A stretch of DNA of 64,000 nt from Paragonimus westermani (lineage: Eukaryota > Platyhelminthes > Trematoda > Plagiorchiida > Troglotrematidae). The stretch spans positions 92,477 to 156,476 of the forward strand of contig QNGE01001255.1 in NCBI GenBank assembly GCA_008508345.1, given 5' to 3'. Below the pieces are notes generated by a model. It did not search any database, was not told the origin of the DNA, and saw only the letters and a list, made by a program, of their open reading frames with translations. Shown here one piece after another: positions 24,601-35,654 of the stretch (the stretch's first letter is position 1; every line of letters starts with the position of its first letter). The translations under genes were made by a program, and so were the position numbers.

Positions 24601-25479
24601 TAACGGTATGAGTCTGACGGCTACTGTTTGAGCACATACGACATGTTGGGATAAACTGGTGGAAATATCGTGATAAACCGTGCTAGGACTGTGTGTAGTG
24701 TGGCAGTGTGAAACCTCACTCCATGATGCTCAGATGATCATTTGGACTTACCAGAAATACTTTGAAATGCAAGCGACAGAACTTTATTCTCGGGTGTAAA
24801 ATTTTACGAGTTCTCGAAAGCTTGAGTTGAATCCGGCAAATGCATTATCAAATGCTTTATTCCATCTTTGCTGTTTCTGTCGCACCGTTTTGTGATTCGT
24901 TAACTGCTCGTTGGCCGAGGCAGCTAAGTTGCATTCACGGAACCACGGAACTGTGTGTTGGCTCCTACAAGTTTTCGTCCCTTTTGCTTGAATTCGTTTT
25001 AGTTTAAATAACAGTGGAATTGTGATTAAAGGTCGAGCAAAATAACACCCCCGTGTTCAAGGATGGCCGACTTCATGACTCATACTATTTGCCCACTCAA
25101 AGATTGATATGATATATCGGTGGGTTTGAATTAGTCATCCATAGAAGAGTCACCACTACTTTACTCAGAAGATATTCACATTGCTATGTAGCCATATATC
25201 ATGCCTACAACTTTTTTTAATTGTCGCCCATGTAATCACCAATACTGCACTATTTTGGTTGTGGGAAATGTCAGAAGTTAAAGCGAAACCAAACTAGTGA
25301 ATTATTGTCTAACCGGAAGCTACTTTTTGGTGCTATCTAACCATACTTGTCATTGTCTTTTAGGTACTAAAGTACAACTCTGTCTGGTACCATTTTCTGT
25401 AGTATTGTCCACTTTCTTAGGGTTATTCATCTATCGGCCCCAAGTAGTATAATGGAGGTAGATCAGAGGGAGAATCTGA
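24601..25479. other. Unannotated interval
   Basis: No domain, tRNA-like core or simple repeat was recognised. The 3' part of the adjacent minus-strand PLE fossil may extend into the right-hand end. Confidence 0.4.
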
Positions 25480-26040
25480 ACCTCTCCAAGTCACTGTTGT
25501 CCCAACTGTGAGGATTTCAATAATTGTAGACTTAACAGCTGTGAGTAAATACGGTGCACGTCGTAGCGAAAGGTGCACTCATCCAATAACGACTGGTTCA
25601 ATACTGAACACAGTGACATTCAAGACGTATAGACAAGTAAGTGGCCGTGTGACAAAGCGATTCCTCGCATATCGCCCCTTCGAAATGTTGAAAGCCAGAT
25701 GTGTGCGCACTGAATGGAAGTAAATATTCTATATCATAATGTGTATTCCCATAAGTTATTCTGTTAGTCCAGTTAAGTTGAGTTTCAACAGATGATTCCA
25801 GCTCGTCAACAGTACAGTGTTTATTACCGGTATCGGAATTTGACCACCGATTGTGCGTTAATCGGACAAAGATAATGACCACCGTGCGTTGACTTTCCAG
25901 CTATGTGCGGTGGGCCACAAAATTGCTCCAGTACCACTGAATGATCGCTTGCTACAGGTAGTTTTCTAAATGATGGACTACACAACGTCGATGAGAATGC
26001 GAAACGAGAAGTGATGGTCTACGAACGCGTTTTCAGTTCA
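25480..26040 (-). pseudogene. PLE fossil, thumb to GIY-YIG region
   Basis: The 94-codon minus frame at 25,598-25,882 and its continuation align by spacing with the PLE C-terminal half. VRLTHNRW and CTVDELESSVETQL correspond to VRCLTDRAYKICSADTLENELE, and LLPFSAHTSG to RVPFKGDSAA. SLCHTATYLSIRL corresponds to ISRTYATAELRIQF. Past a stop, TTCTVFTHSC corresponds to the MCIYSFTCSC start of the GIY-YIG domain. The YIG triad itself is not preserved. This is an old copy; the call depends on weak collinear matches. Confidence 0.5.
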
Positions 26041-26309
26041 AAACCCACAGCAGGATGAACAGTGTTCTCGAATGTATATAATATGATGAACTTGCATTCG
26101 ATTTGAAGGCTCGAACCGAGATTCGCAACGTTGTATCACGTCACGAATAATTGATCAAAAGCGAATTCTTCGTGTTAGGTTCCACCTAAACGAATATTCC
26201 CATTTTAAACTATTCGGTTTTTTAATCGGCGTATACTTGTAGTAAGTATTGTAACATGCATGCCAGCCGACTCTACTTTGAATGTCCGTGACCTCGCAGA
26301 CCAACCTTC

Positions 26310-26550
26310 GGGCAACGTGGACGCACCAGAGGACAGCGTTTTCCCGAAGTAGAGGTTCGAACAGCAGTTCTGAAAAGGGAAACAGTACGAACAAACATGA
26401 GCCGAAGGTCTAGTAAGCCATGCACACGACTTACACAAACGCAAACCAAAACGTCACCGACAACACAGCAGCACGCTCCGTCACACAACTCAAATTCAAT
26501 CCGTGCGTGCTCGCTGGTTTCGGATGCGCGTTACAGTATACTGCGTATGG
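26310..26550 (+). repeat. Dispersed repeat family D, copy 2
   Basis: It matches 24,380-24,600: CCATGCACACGACTTACAC, CAACACAGCAGCACGCTCC, CAATCCGTGCGTGCTCGCTG and GCGCGTTACAGTAT occur in the same order and orientation. The two copies are about 1.9 kb apart and flank the PLE fossil at 25,480-26,040. They could be long terminal or insertion-related repeats, or simply two copies of one interspersed repeat. Confidence 0.6.
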
Positions 26551-26624
26551 TTACACGACTTGACATGTACGACGGGAAATGGGGAAAATTGTGACTTTTA
26601 TAATTTAAAGAGATTACTGGTGAG

Positions 26625-26750
26625 TAGTCTGGGAATTGGCTGATGTGAAATGAGAACCACAGGCACTTGGTTACAGCCTTCACAATTCGATATGCCTTCG
26701 AGCTAGCCTCATTCAGAAAGATGCAATGAGCTAAGGTTTTATTCCTCATA
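26625..26750 (-). repeat. SINE family A 3' body fragment
   Basis: The sequence GGTGAGTAGTCTGGGAATTG at the left edge matches the 3' end of SINE A (GATGAGTAGTCGGGGATTTG at 7,017). Position-by-position body similarity continues through CAGCCTTCACAATTCGATAT to CAGAAAGATGCAATGA. Confidence 0.55.
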
Positions 26751-26769
26751 AAACTAACCGCTAGCGCCC

Positions 26770-26985
26770 ACCACTATCAAAAGTGGTTGAGCGCTCAGAT
26801 GGGATAATTCACTTGTGAGTAATGCGAGGTCAATGATGAAGCAATCAATACGATCACTTCACGAAAGCTTGACCACAGTTCAAATGCAGGCTTCGGTAAA
26901 GATGTTAGTTATTAATGAGTTCTAGCAGAAATGAAGCTCCAGTACAGGTGTTTTTCGGGGAGGGAGTGGTGAAAAACTGCATGAT
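26770..26985 (+). repeat. SINE family A copy, diverged
   Basis: GTGGTTGAGCGCTCAGATGG marks the 5' region. It is followed by a decayed A box (CAATGATGAAGCAATCAATA) and B box (CAGTTCAAATGCAGG, about 26,877). The body follows, with AGTACAGGTGTTTTTCGGGG. No target-site duplication was seen. Confidence 0.65.
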
Positions 26986-28439
26986 TCATCGCTTATCTAA
27001 TCCCCGAAACAATAGATCTAACAAGAGTCCAACCCAAATCTCGCGTTAAGGTACCACAGCAGGATTGGACGAACAGCTTCAGTGTTAAACCCTCAGTTAA
27101 TCCTCATATTCTTTGTTTCGTATTGTACCAATCAGCTTGCGGGTTTTGACTTTGAATGTGCCCTTATGACCATCCAATTACAAACTCTGATTTTTTTAAT
27201 AGTGACTTACATTCATAAATGTGGGTTCTGGCCTTACGAATAACAGCCACTTACTGCAGCCGGTCTTAGGTTTCCCCTTCATAACTTACGCTGGAGTTTC
27301 CAGTCCGAGTACGATTTTGAGGGTTAATCAACTTTCTTGATCCCGAGTATTGCAAAGTTCTAACTGGATAATCAAGTGGAATATGACAGTTACGAACACT
27401 TTTTAGTGATAGTCGATTTAAAAGGAAACAGTGCGGCAAAATGGAATAAAATGCAAGCCGAAGCACAGTGATTCACAAAACGCGTTCCACTGACTTCTAA
27501 TTGTTGCCACGGTAAACAGCACATTTGGTTAGACACATCAATTGTCCCATAGACTCCAGCTTAGAGGCTGGGAAGGCCCCGCTGAACTAAAGTGTAGTAT
27601 CACTATTTTCATACACTGAACGTTCAACTATCACCTTCAGCGTAGCCTACCACTCATGGAGAAGCTAAGACATGCCAACGGCTGAGCCGGTATACGTTTG
27701 AACTGCCCAAGTCACTGAGGATTCTGACATGAAATTAATGAACTGGGTGTTTGATAGAGTCTGTCATTTGACGCGCTGACTAAATTTGTCACATCTAAAG
27801 CAGTTCCCCCATCGCGCGATGTCTGTTCTCCGGAGATAGCAGTCATCAAAAACAGACAACTTACAGGTACCTTCTGTCTAATGGGTAGGATTTCGCAGCC
27901 TTACAACAAGACGGCTACAAAAGTTGCTTCATACACGTCGTTTCCCAGAGATGTATAAATCACGTCGGCGTCACAGATGACATAAGCTGATAAACGCCAT
28001 CCCAGCCTAATCCATACAGGTCGCAGTTTCACTGCAAACTGTACCATTATTGACGTGGCTCCTAAAATGCGTTCACTGTTAGAGTGCCACCCACACATTA
28101 CCAGTCAATGTGAGGCCAGGCATAGAGTCTTGCCAGTCTTTGGAATTCACCTCCATATGAGAAGACAAAGGCTATGTGAGACTGGCGAACCTTAGTCACT
28201 AATCTGTGTTCCCCATGAAATATCTCAGAATAGAACAGTGTATCTGAACCTTCGACTGCAAGATTTTTCGTGTAAATCTTGGCAGAAATTGGACAGGGTG
28301 GTAGGCGACACAGTGGTGAGTGTAGGACCATCATTTTTGTTCAGACTACAAACAGGAACGTTGTTTAATAACCTAGCATGACAAATCCATTGTAGTTAGT
28401 GTTTGTTGTTGTGTTTTGTCTATTACAAACTATTTCCAG
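26986..28439. other. Unannotated interval
   Basis: The short frames at 27,266-27,466 and 27,901-28,334 (minus) carry no recognised motif. Nothing else was identified. Confidence 0.45.
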
Positions 28440-29500
28440 CCAAGTTTCATATTCCTCACTGCCCGGTCGTAAGGTTGGCTCAGTTCCGTCCGAATGCAAC
28501 TTGCTTCAATTACTACAAACCGGAGTCGCAGTGGAGTCGTCCGCGACTCTGCAGTTGAACCTGCGAGGTAACGTTGCCGAGAGTGAGGAGTGGAACGAAT
28601 GCTTCGTGCTATGGTGTAGCATCAGAAAGTGCGTCCAACAAGACAAGGAATTCGATTACTCTCTTACTGCTAATGGATGGCTCTTATTCTGTACTTAAGA
28701 ACTTCACGGCCCGATAAAACTGGTACTACAACACGCACTGGGAGTACCGAACCGTGCGAAGTTCAATACGCTGGTGTTTAATTCAACAACATCCAGCAAG
28801 CATTTTATTGACCATCTAAATAATCAGTATGCTTGCTGTAAGTTCGGTGTCAAGCTACAGGGGAGTCAGAGAAACGGACTAGTTGTCGATAGTAACAACA
28901 CAGTCTTGCAGCACAACCTGCTAGTGAAGCAAGGATGTTGCCGTTTTCAGATTGCCGTGAGGTTAACAACTTACTGTCAACAGCGGAAAAAATTTGCTTT
29001 TGTTGACAGTGTAAGAGAAGGGAATACCAGTATCCACCAGATGTGTGTGATTACGTGAAAGCCACTTATATGGGGGTTGTGTATACCAACTTCACTCTAA
29101 AGGTACCAGTCTTGCGGTGCACCTTGGCTAGTCGGTTTAAGTGCAACAGTTAGCTCTACACGCAAGTAAACAGCCTTATGGTGTAATCTCCGCTTGATCC
29201 ACTGTTAATTAACGTCTTCGTTGGACAGCTAGAAGCTTAACTTCTATATAAAATAATCAGTGGTATACCTTTTTATTACAGATATGTTGATGTCGTTTTT
29301 GTCATGCCGTCCGAAAGCGCTGATATTGCACTTTCAGAACAGAAGTTTATCGAGACTCATCCACCTGTTTTACTTATCTCGGGGACAGAAATCAGTGAAT
29401 TATTTAATTTCCTAGACATCGTTCCAAAACAGAGTGAAACAGTTTCACTGAAAATGTATTTACTGGAAACCTATTTCAACCGGTCATCATGAACACACGT
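28440..29500 (+). pseudogene. PLE reverse-transcriptase fossil with YVDV in motif C
   Basis: Collinear with the intact PLE across its RT domain. LGVPNRAKF...NSTTSSKHFI (about 28,735-28,815) corresponds to PGVPVRPI...NSPYHSTAKWL. VCDYVKATY...LKVPVLRCT (29,046-29,125) corresponds to ICDYVSESG...LKELLLRCT. SPLDPLL (29,187-29,207) and FVGQLE correspond to motif B and its extension. RYVDVVFV (29,280-29,303) replaces the catalytic RYVDD, and EISELFNFLDIV matches the following FLDV segment. There is a stop before ELHGPIK at 28,698 and two more near motif B, with a frame change around 28,950-29,040. Loss of the second aspartate and the stops make it dead. The open pieces (28,399-28,698; 28,774-29,058; 29,304-29,492) are parts of this one fossil, not separate genes. 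Confidence 0.8.
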
Positions 29501-31009
29501 ATCTGTCCCGAACTGTCGTCCAGTGATTACCTGATTACTGAAGGAAAAACCCCAGACAGTAGTCAGTATGAAAAGGGATCCAAAGTCGAAGGGTAGTAAT
29601 GATAAGTTAGTCATACAATACCGAATACAGACCTCAAATGTGAACAGTTTTTCTCAAGTAATTACTAATTATACAACAGTACATGCAACTGTCAAGTACG
29701 AATGATCACCATGTACCAAGATGAGATACATTACCAGATTAGGCACCGACGACCACATTCACAATCGAAACACGCCCTCATGAGTTAACTATTAACCAAC
29801 GAGAAAACGTTCAGGCGACCGGCAAGATGATACATTTAAAGGAGTGAGTTAAACGTGCGAGGTATGGAGTCATACAAGAATATAGTAGAGGGGCGGGTCG
29901 GTAAGCACATTTTTGCACACAAATAGACAGAGAGTGTCGTTAGATCAAAGAAGGATGCAAAGGGAGACGGAGAGGCAAGAAAAGTGACAACGATTTGAGC
30001 ACAACGAGATCAACACCGTCTGTTCGAACACTCTAAACGCCACCACGTCGCAGCTTTAGGGAATTTCTCAGCACGAATGAGGTGGCCAATACAGTGCTTC
30101 TCAGACAGCATCGGAACCTGATTCATTCTTCGCGCGCAGAACAGATAGAACTGTCCTTTGAAGACAGTACACGACAAGCTGAACTTCATTTTAATGTGCT
30201 TCTTAGTGCAGCCCATTAAGGTAACTCCGGTCAACAGTCAGTTCATCCCCACTGCTTAGAGGAGACCACTGTTTCTGCAACTTCCACACCGAGGTTATCT
30301 GGCTGCTGAATCAACTAACAGTCGTGTTTACCATCAGACCAGACAAATGTTTCCAGCACCCACGCTACGCATCTGGTTTGTCATTAAAACAATGTTGGAT
30401 TTTGATCTGAACGACAAAGTACTCGTCCACAATCAATCGGTGCTTGCGTATTCAGTTTTCTGTTGCAGCTTAATGTACCACATAAGTAATTTGACCAGGT
30501 GTCCATCTAAACGAGAAAAGGAACAACATGTAGCTTGGTTTGACATTAGACTAGTGAGTTTACCTCACACTTGGTGGATCTACACATTAACCTGGTACTG
30601 TGAAGGCCTTGTGCATCGTTTACAAAGTCCCACCGTGTCAACCAAAACCAGTTCGTAGTTGAAGTGATCGTCATTCGGTGATATTACATGCAATCCCACG
30701 ACACTAAATCAGATCCGATGACGTAATTCATATGCAAACTCATCATTCTGTACTGTTCATAAGCTTCGATTCTGACACATGCGACCAATTAGTTCTTCAA
30801 ATTCGTTTGTTTTCTTGGACAGTGAAATGCTGAAAACAACCGGTACTGTTAAAGTCTGTTTGGAGAGGCACGGCGAACAGATGAAAGTTTCTGGAGGTCG
30901 TCGAATTTCCATTATACTTCGCTATATTTTTTGTTTACTGATGAATAATGAGCGATTTTGGCTTCCTCTATAAGTTGAACAGCTCTCGCATTCCCATAGA
31001 GTTTCAAGT
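29501..31009. other. Unannotated interval
   Basis: The endonuclease part expected after the PLE RT fossil was not found. The 103-codon frame at 30,347-30,658 has no recognised motif. No SINE core was seen. Confidence 0.4.
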
Positions 31010-31445
31010 CAGTCTCATCAAAAAAGAAGAAAGAGACTCGAGTTCCATTCGAGTTGGAACTCGTCAGTAGCGCATACCCTTGCCACACCTTGGACCACAA
31101 CACCGGTCACGCTTCCATGAGTCAACCGTGCTGACCACTGTGCCAATGACCTCACATTAGGCACGACTGAATCACCATATACAATTGTTCAACCACAATC
31201 TCGTGTGAGTAATGCTGTGATTGCCCGATTGCCTTGGGAGGAGACACGGTAATCGTCCTGTTAACTCTCATTGACGACCGCACGACTGAGACTTCTCTTC
31301 GAGTGAGGATCATAGAACTCAATAACCTGTTGGGTGTATTTTTTTTACTGTTGATGAGTGGCAGAGATCTTGGTTTCCTATAAATTGAACATCACTCAGT
31401 TTTTAACATTAGAAAGCTGCTTTCATGAAGAACTTCCTGTTCAAG
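31010..31445 (-). mobile_element. Composite SINE family A, second copy
   Basis: In minus orientation, a partial body with TGAGTGATGTTCAATTTATA ends in CCACTCATCA at about 31,370. A poly-A-like run of eight and a linker (TTCTATGATCCTCACTCG) follow. The 5' region (CTCCTCCCAAGGCAATCGGG) comes next, then the tRNA-like core (TTGGCACAGTGGTCAGCACG) and body ending near 31,015. It is near-identical to 23,955-24,240, including the linker. The two are therefore recent relatives of one composite subfamily. Confidence 0.7.
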
Positions 31446-33389
31446 CAGTGATACCTGTTTGACGGTGCATTCTATCGCTGTCGTTTGTATCCAAATAGAT
31501 AGTCATTTATCTGTAAAACAACTAGGACAGGTCTAACTCTAAAACAACGTTTCTGTTGTTGCGGTCTACAAAGCAAACGTTCGAACATCTCCAAATCGGT
31601 CTGTATACATTAGGTGATCTTTTGAAACCACTCATAAGCTGATGCGTGGCATTTGGAGACAAGTAGTAACATACAAAATCACACCTTTAATTTTTTGTGC
31701 GTTAAAACAAACTGGATGAATATGTTAAAACATGGACGGTGAGTCAAATATTTTTTCCACAATAATGTTCACGCAATCTCGTCATCATATTCAGTATAAA
31801 ATCCTTCCATCCAATTTTAATATCTGATGCTTCGTTTTGGTGAATGTGGGCCTTCAAAATTTCCACGTGGACTAAATCTTCCTAACCAGCCCTCCATCAC
31901 CACGTAGAGGTTTATTGGTCTCCACAGAATCTCAACATATCTTCAACAATTTTACGATCAAATGAAACAATGCTCGAATTTTTCATGCCGGGCGACCAAC
32001 TAAACACATTAATCAGACGAGTTAACAGCAGAGTACTAAGGTTCTTTTCTTCTCTTGATGTTTTAAGTTGACCATCCACAGTGTATCAAAACAACGAGCT
32101 TTCACCCAGATCAAGCGGATTGTGTTTTCTGGTTCAAACACACTACCCCCACTGCTCATATACGCTGTTTGTTGGGCGCGTTGCCACGACCATACCGGTG
32201 AAAATATCAACAACCATAGCGTTATAAACATCGTCAAATAGTCTTTAGGTCACACACATAACATCCAACGTCCCATTCAAGTTCTAGTTTTGTAAGGTAA
32301 CATGTTGGACACATTTCGTCTCATCATCCGCTACCACCAAAAATTCTAACCCGGTACTTAGCTAGCTTGTTTGCAAAAACGCACCCTATTTCTCAGTGTT
32401 ACTTGTTTTTCGTCGGTCGGGCGGAAGAAGTGAGGTTTATAAACGATTTTTGCAGTTTACAGTGAATATTTCGAAAGCACTTCGTGTTGATGAGAACCGG
32501 TCATCATGCTTTCACCTGCTACGACTGAGCCTAATCGTCAAGGCGGAACTGTCTCTTGGTTACGCCAATTCCGTTTCTGGACATCACAACATTGGAGTTA
32601 CGAGCTTTTCGCATTAAAAGAGCTCAACGAAGCAATCTGGTACGTACAGTCCCTGAAAAGAAGACTGTAAGTGGTGGGTAGGAAAGTGATTTTTGATATC
32701 TAGAAGCGTAGATTTATCGGCAAAGAACAAGAGTGCACCATTTGCATCCTGAATCCAGTGAGCATTGTTCTTTTTAATGAAAGTAACTGAATTCTATGCT
32801 AGCGAGCTCCTGACTACTTCGATTCTCTCGGTTTCAATTTTTGTGGTGAGACAATAAAATGTGATCTGCTCTCTGACCTACGGTTTGCTGACCCTGGCTA
32901 TCGATTTTGAAATTCGGTTTAGTGCTGTCCGCTTAGCTGCCCACTTCATGTCAATGAGTACTGAGTGAACTGAAAAACAAACCAGTATAGTTCTCAAAGT
33001 GATACTCAATCGATCACACCAGTTCTTAATGTTGGCAGATGCCACAGCTATTTTGAGATCTGGGTTTTCAGTCTTATAGGATGAACAAAACAACGGTTCT
33101 TTCTGTCACGTACAAAACTACATCTGTTTGGCTTCACGACGTTCGTTTCCGTTACAGTCTGGCCCACCCATGACTCTTTGGTCGCTATACAGGATAAAAA
33201 CATTCGACCACTTCTAAATGCTGATCAGTTAAGATGACTTCTTCCAATGTTGAAGGGGTTTTAAATTTTTTTTTTAAAAGCGTTGGAAGTTGAAAATTAA
33301 TCACAAATAACTTGTCGGTCGTTCTAGCATTAAACCAGTTGGTTCTCTCGGAATTATTTGAAAGCAACCAGTTAGGAGACAAACAGTAG
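31446..33389. other. Unannotated interval
   Basis: No recognisable feature. The N-terminal part of the PLE that starts at about 33,390 could not be read here. Short minus frames at 32,022-32,237 and 32,878-33,093 are motif-free. Confidence 0.45.
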
Positions 33390-34700
33390 CGGATCCACGC
33401 ATTTCTTATTGGTTCCTCTGTAAAATTGAAGGCTGTTTGAAGAGACATCCACAATTTCGGAAATCGCTCGTGACCAACTAGGTGACTTCCACTCCATTCA
33501 TTTCGTGTTCTAAATTGATAAATAACTTCTGTGAACTTATATGCCCTGTAGACGTTCGTCCTGTGTTCACAAATATCACACTACACAACACACTTGATTA
33601 TGCTGGGGATATCTTTGAAACGAATCCTAATAGATTATTTCCTCGGATTGGTATTCTGGAGAAAATCCAGCCAGTTCTGCAATCCACTAACTGAAGCAGC
33701 CAAGTGCAACCAGTAGGGTATTGGCTAACCGTTTTTTGTTTCAAAACTGAGCATGAGTTCTGTGCGGAAATCGCAAACGTGTTGTAATATTAGCAATAGG
33801 TCGATGACATAGATACTTTGAGGAGCTAATCATCCAATAAATATCGTAGTCCAGCACATTCGTAAGTGTCAGTCTCCCTTGAAGGATATTTGTGAATTTG
33901 AGGTTAACGACTGCTCGTCGTTTTCTGACATGCTTATAAGTCGGTGACGAATCTGTTCTTTTAAAAGAATTGTCTGTGGGAAATATACGTAGTCTGACCA
34001 ATACCTGAACTTCATTGGCTGCATACCGATTGAACATAAACGCACAGTAGTAAAGATGCGAATTAGATGGAAAACACAGGTCTGTACACAAAGAAATCTT
34101 GGGGGTAATGGAGCTAAGGACGCCCGTCTGACAACTTACTAGTTGTTGTAGATGATTACTAGAAAGATAATGGACCAACACCCAAAAAAGATGATGGTTT
34201 TAGTCAACATGAGTGACTTTTACAGAATAATACATCATACATCGCTAAGATCAATAGATTATATCAAACGCAAATTAAATGTGGCAAAACTTGGCGTACT
34301 GGCCCGGGACCAGGCACTACTTGCGTCCTCGACCACATAAGATCGGTTTGTCGGCGCGACCTCATATTTTGTCTGTTAATTTACCTAGACACAAGAGGGA
34401 GGTGTCCAACCTCCAGAATGATGCAACACTTGTCTAAATGAGTGCAGAGGTCTATAGTACGGAAGAACGATAATGTCGTTGAAACACGCAAGCCACAGTT
34501 GATCACGGTTATTAAATAAATCCAGACTGCTAGTGGCGTTACCAATCTGGCTTGTACATTTAGCATCCTACCGCGGATTAATAGGGCCGCTTTTGCCTTC
34601 GGACAGATTTGTTTGTGCTCGTGATGCTGCCGTGGGAATGGCGACCTGTCCTACGGCAATGAATGGCCATCTATCTCGCTGGTTTATTGATGTTCACTAG
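33390..34700 (+). pseudogene. Near full-length but heavily decayed PLE (RT to GIY-YIG)
   Basis: Translation in shifting plus-strand frames is collinear with the intact PLE over most of its length. YWFLCKIEGCLK corresponds to AKWLVKLLEPVR, and CPVDVRPVFTNITL (about 33,541-33,585) to CSLDVVSLFTNVPL, motif A. VQHIRKCQSPLK...SFSDMLISR corresponds to the segment after motif C. YLNFIGCIPIEHKRTVVKM corresponds to YTNFHSFVPLKQKRNLVRC. DYIKRKLNVAKLGVLARDQA corresponds to EWLTDRLNQTISRTYATAEL. DRFVGATSYFVC-FT and TSRMMQHLSK correspond to the GIY-YIG start, and FSILPRINRAAFA to the C-terminal FKVVYRVPGNRSKAV. The catalytic box in motif C is not readable, and many stops and shifts are present. The minus-strand frame at 33,741-34,181 is a shadow of this fossil. 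Confidence 0.75.
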
Positions 34701-35547
34701 TAAACCTTATATTCCACATCAACCAGAATTAGCAGGAAAAATTACGCGTGAAGTTGGAGTGAAAATGAACAAGCAAAGACGGACTGATAACTCCGCAATA
34801 AAGTTTGCTGTTTAGTTTTGTGGTCAGAAAAGTGGCACTGTGTTTTGCTGACATTTACATTGAAGCCAATCTACAAAAAGGGTTCAGTGACGTACAAGCG
34901 TGGAGGCCAAGTAACGCGATGAAACGTGTAATGATAAGGTGAAAAAGGTGTTCTTGCCTGTGACAAACGGGCGACATTTGCATGTTAAATCATCCTGTTC
35001 ATCGTTCCTTCAGAATTGAAGAGCTGAGACTTCTACTGGCAACCCTCGAACTACGAATAACAGTGCCTACGCAGTCGACTGTCGGTCTTACTGACAGTAC
35101 CTGTGATTGAAGGATTAAAGCCCAGTGATTGCATTATCGTGGTCCACCCGAAGGCCTTCTTACGGGTAGTCAAGTCTATGGTACATTCTACCGCATCCCA
35201 AACATACGTCCGCCTTGTCGCAGTCAGTCACTTGACCACCTGAGGCGAGTCACATGCACTTGATGGGGGTCTGTGGGCGACAAACTTAGTGTAGCTTGAT
35301 TTCGTCTGTGTAGACCCACCTGGTTTGGTCATATGACTGGATATGATGGCACCTTGGCACCCGTCAACTGTCACTTGTAGGTGAACCCGTGACACTGGAG
35401 TTGTAGCTGAGCCATATAAACAGACAGCCAAACACAAACTTATAAGTTCCAAACTACAAACTTGATGACGGATTGATCTTGCAGACAAGATTCTCTTATT
35501 GACGAGTAGGTTGCCACATTTGTTAAGTTAAAATAAACTCAACTATA
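34701..35547. other. Unannotated interval
   Basis: It presumably begins with PLE 3' sequence. I looked for a CUGANGA core here and saw only CTGATAA at about 34,779, without supporting stems. Nothing else was recognised. Confidence 0.4.
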
Positions 35548-35650
35548 GAAAATCCGGGTTTCGGTTGGACTCAACCCAAACAGAAACAGCATGCTCAAAC
35601 GTGGCAACCCACTTACCAGCCTGGTTAAGCCACCACGTTGATGACATATT
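35548..35650 (-). repeat. SINE family B fragment
   Basis: GAAAATCCGGGTTTCGGTTG followed by ACTCAACC and CAGAAACAGCATGC corresponds to GAAAATTTGGACTTCGGCTG with ATTCGAACC and CAGAAACAGTATAG at 42-98. The tRNA-like core continues to about 35,640. Confidence 0.55.
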
Positions 35651-35654
35651 TGGA

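Noticed and set aside
28399..29492. Spliced host gene with acceptor-like sites near 28,440 and 29,280
   Set aside because: The supposed intron sequence between the open pieces is itself collinear PLE reverse transcriptase, including LRCT, SPLDPLL and FVGQLE, so no intron is needed.
33741..34181. 146-codon minus-strand open frame as a gene
   Set aside because: The plus strand over the same bases is a PLE fossil with collinear motifs; the minus frame is its shadow.
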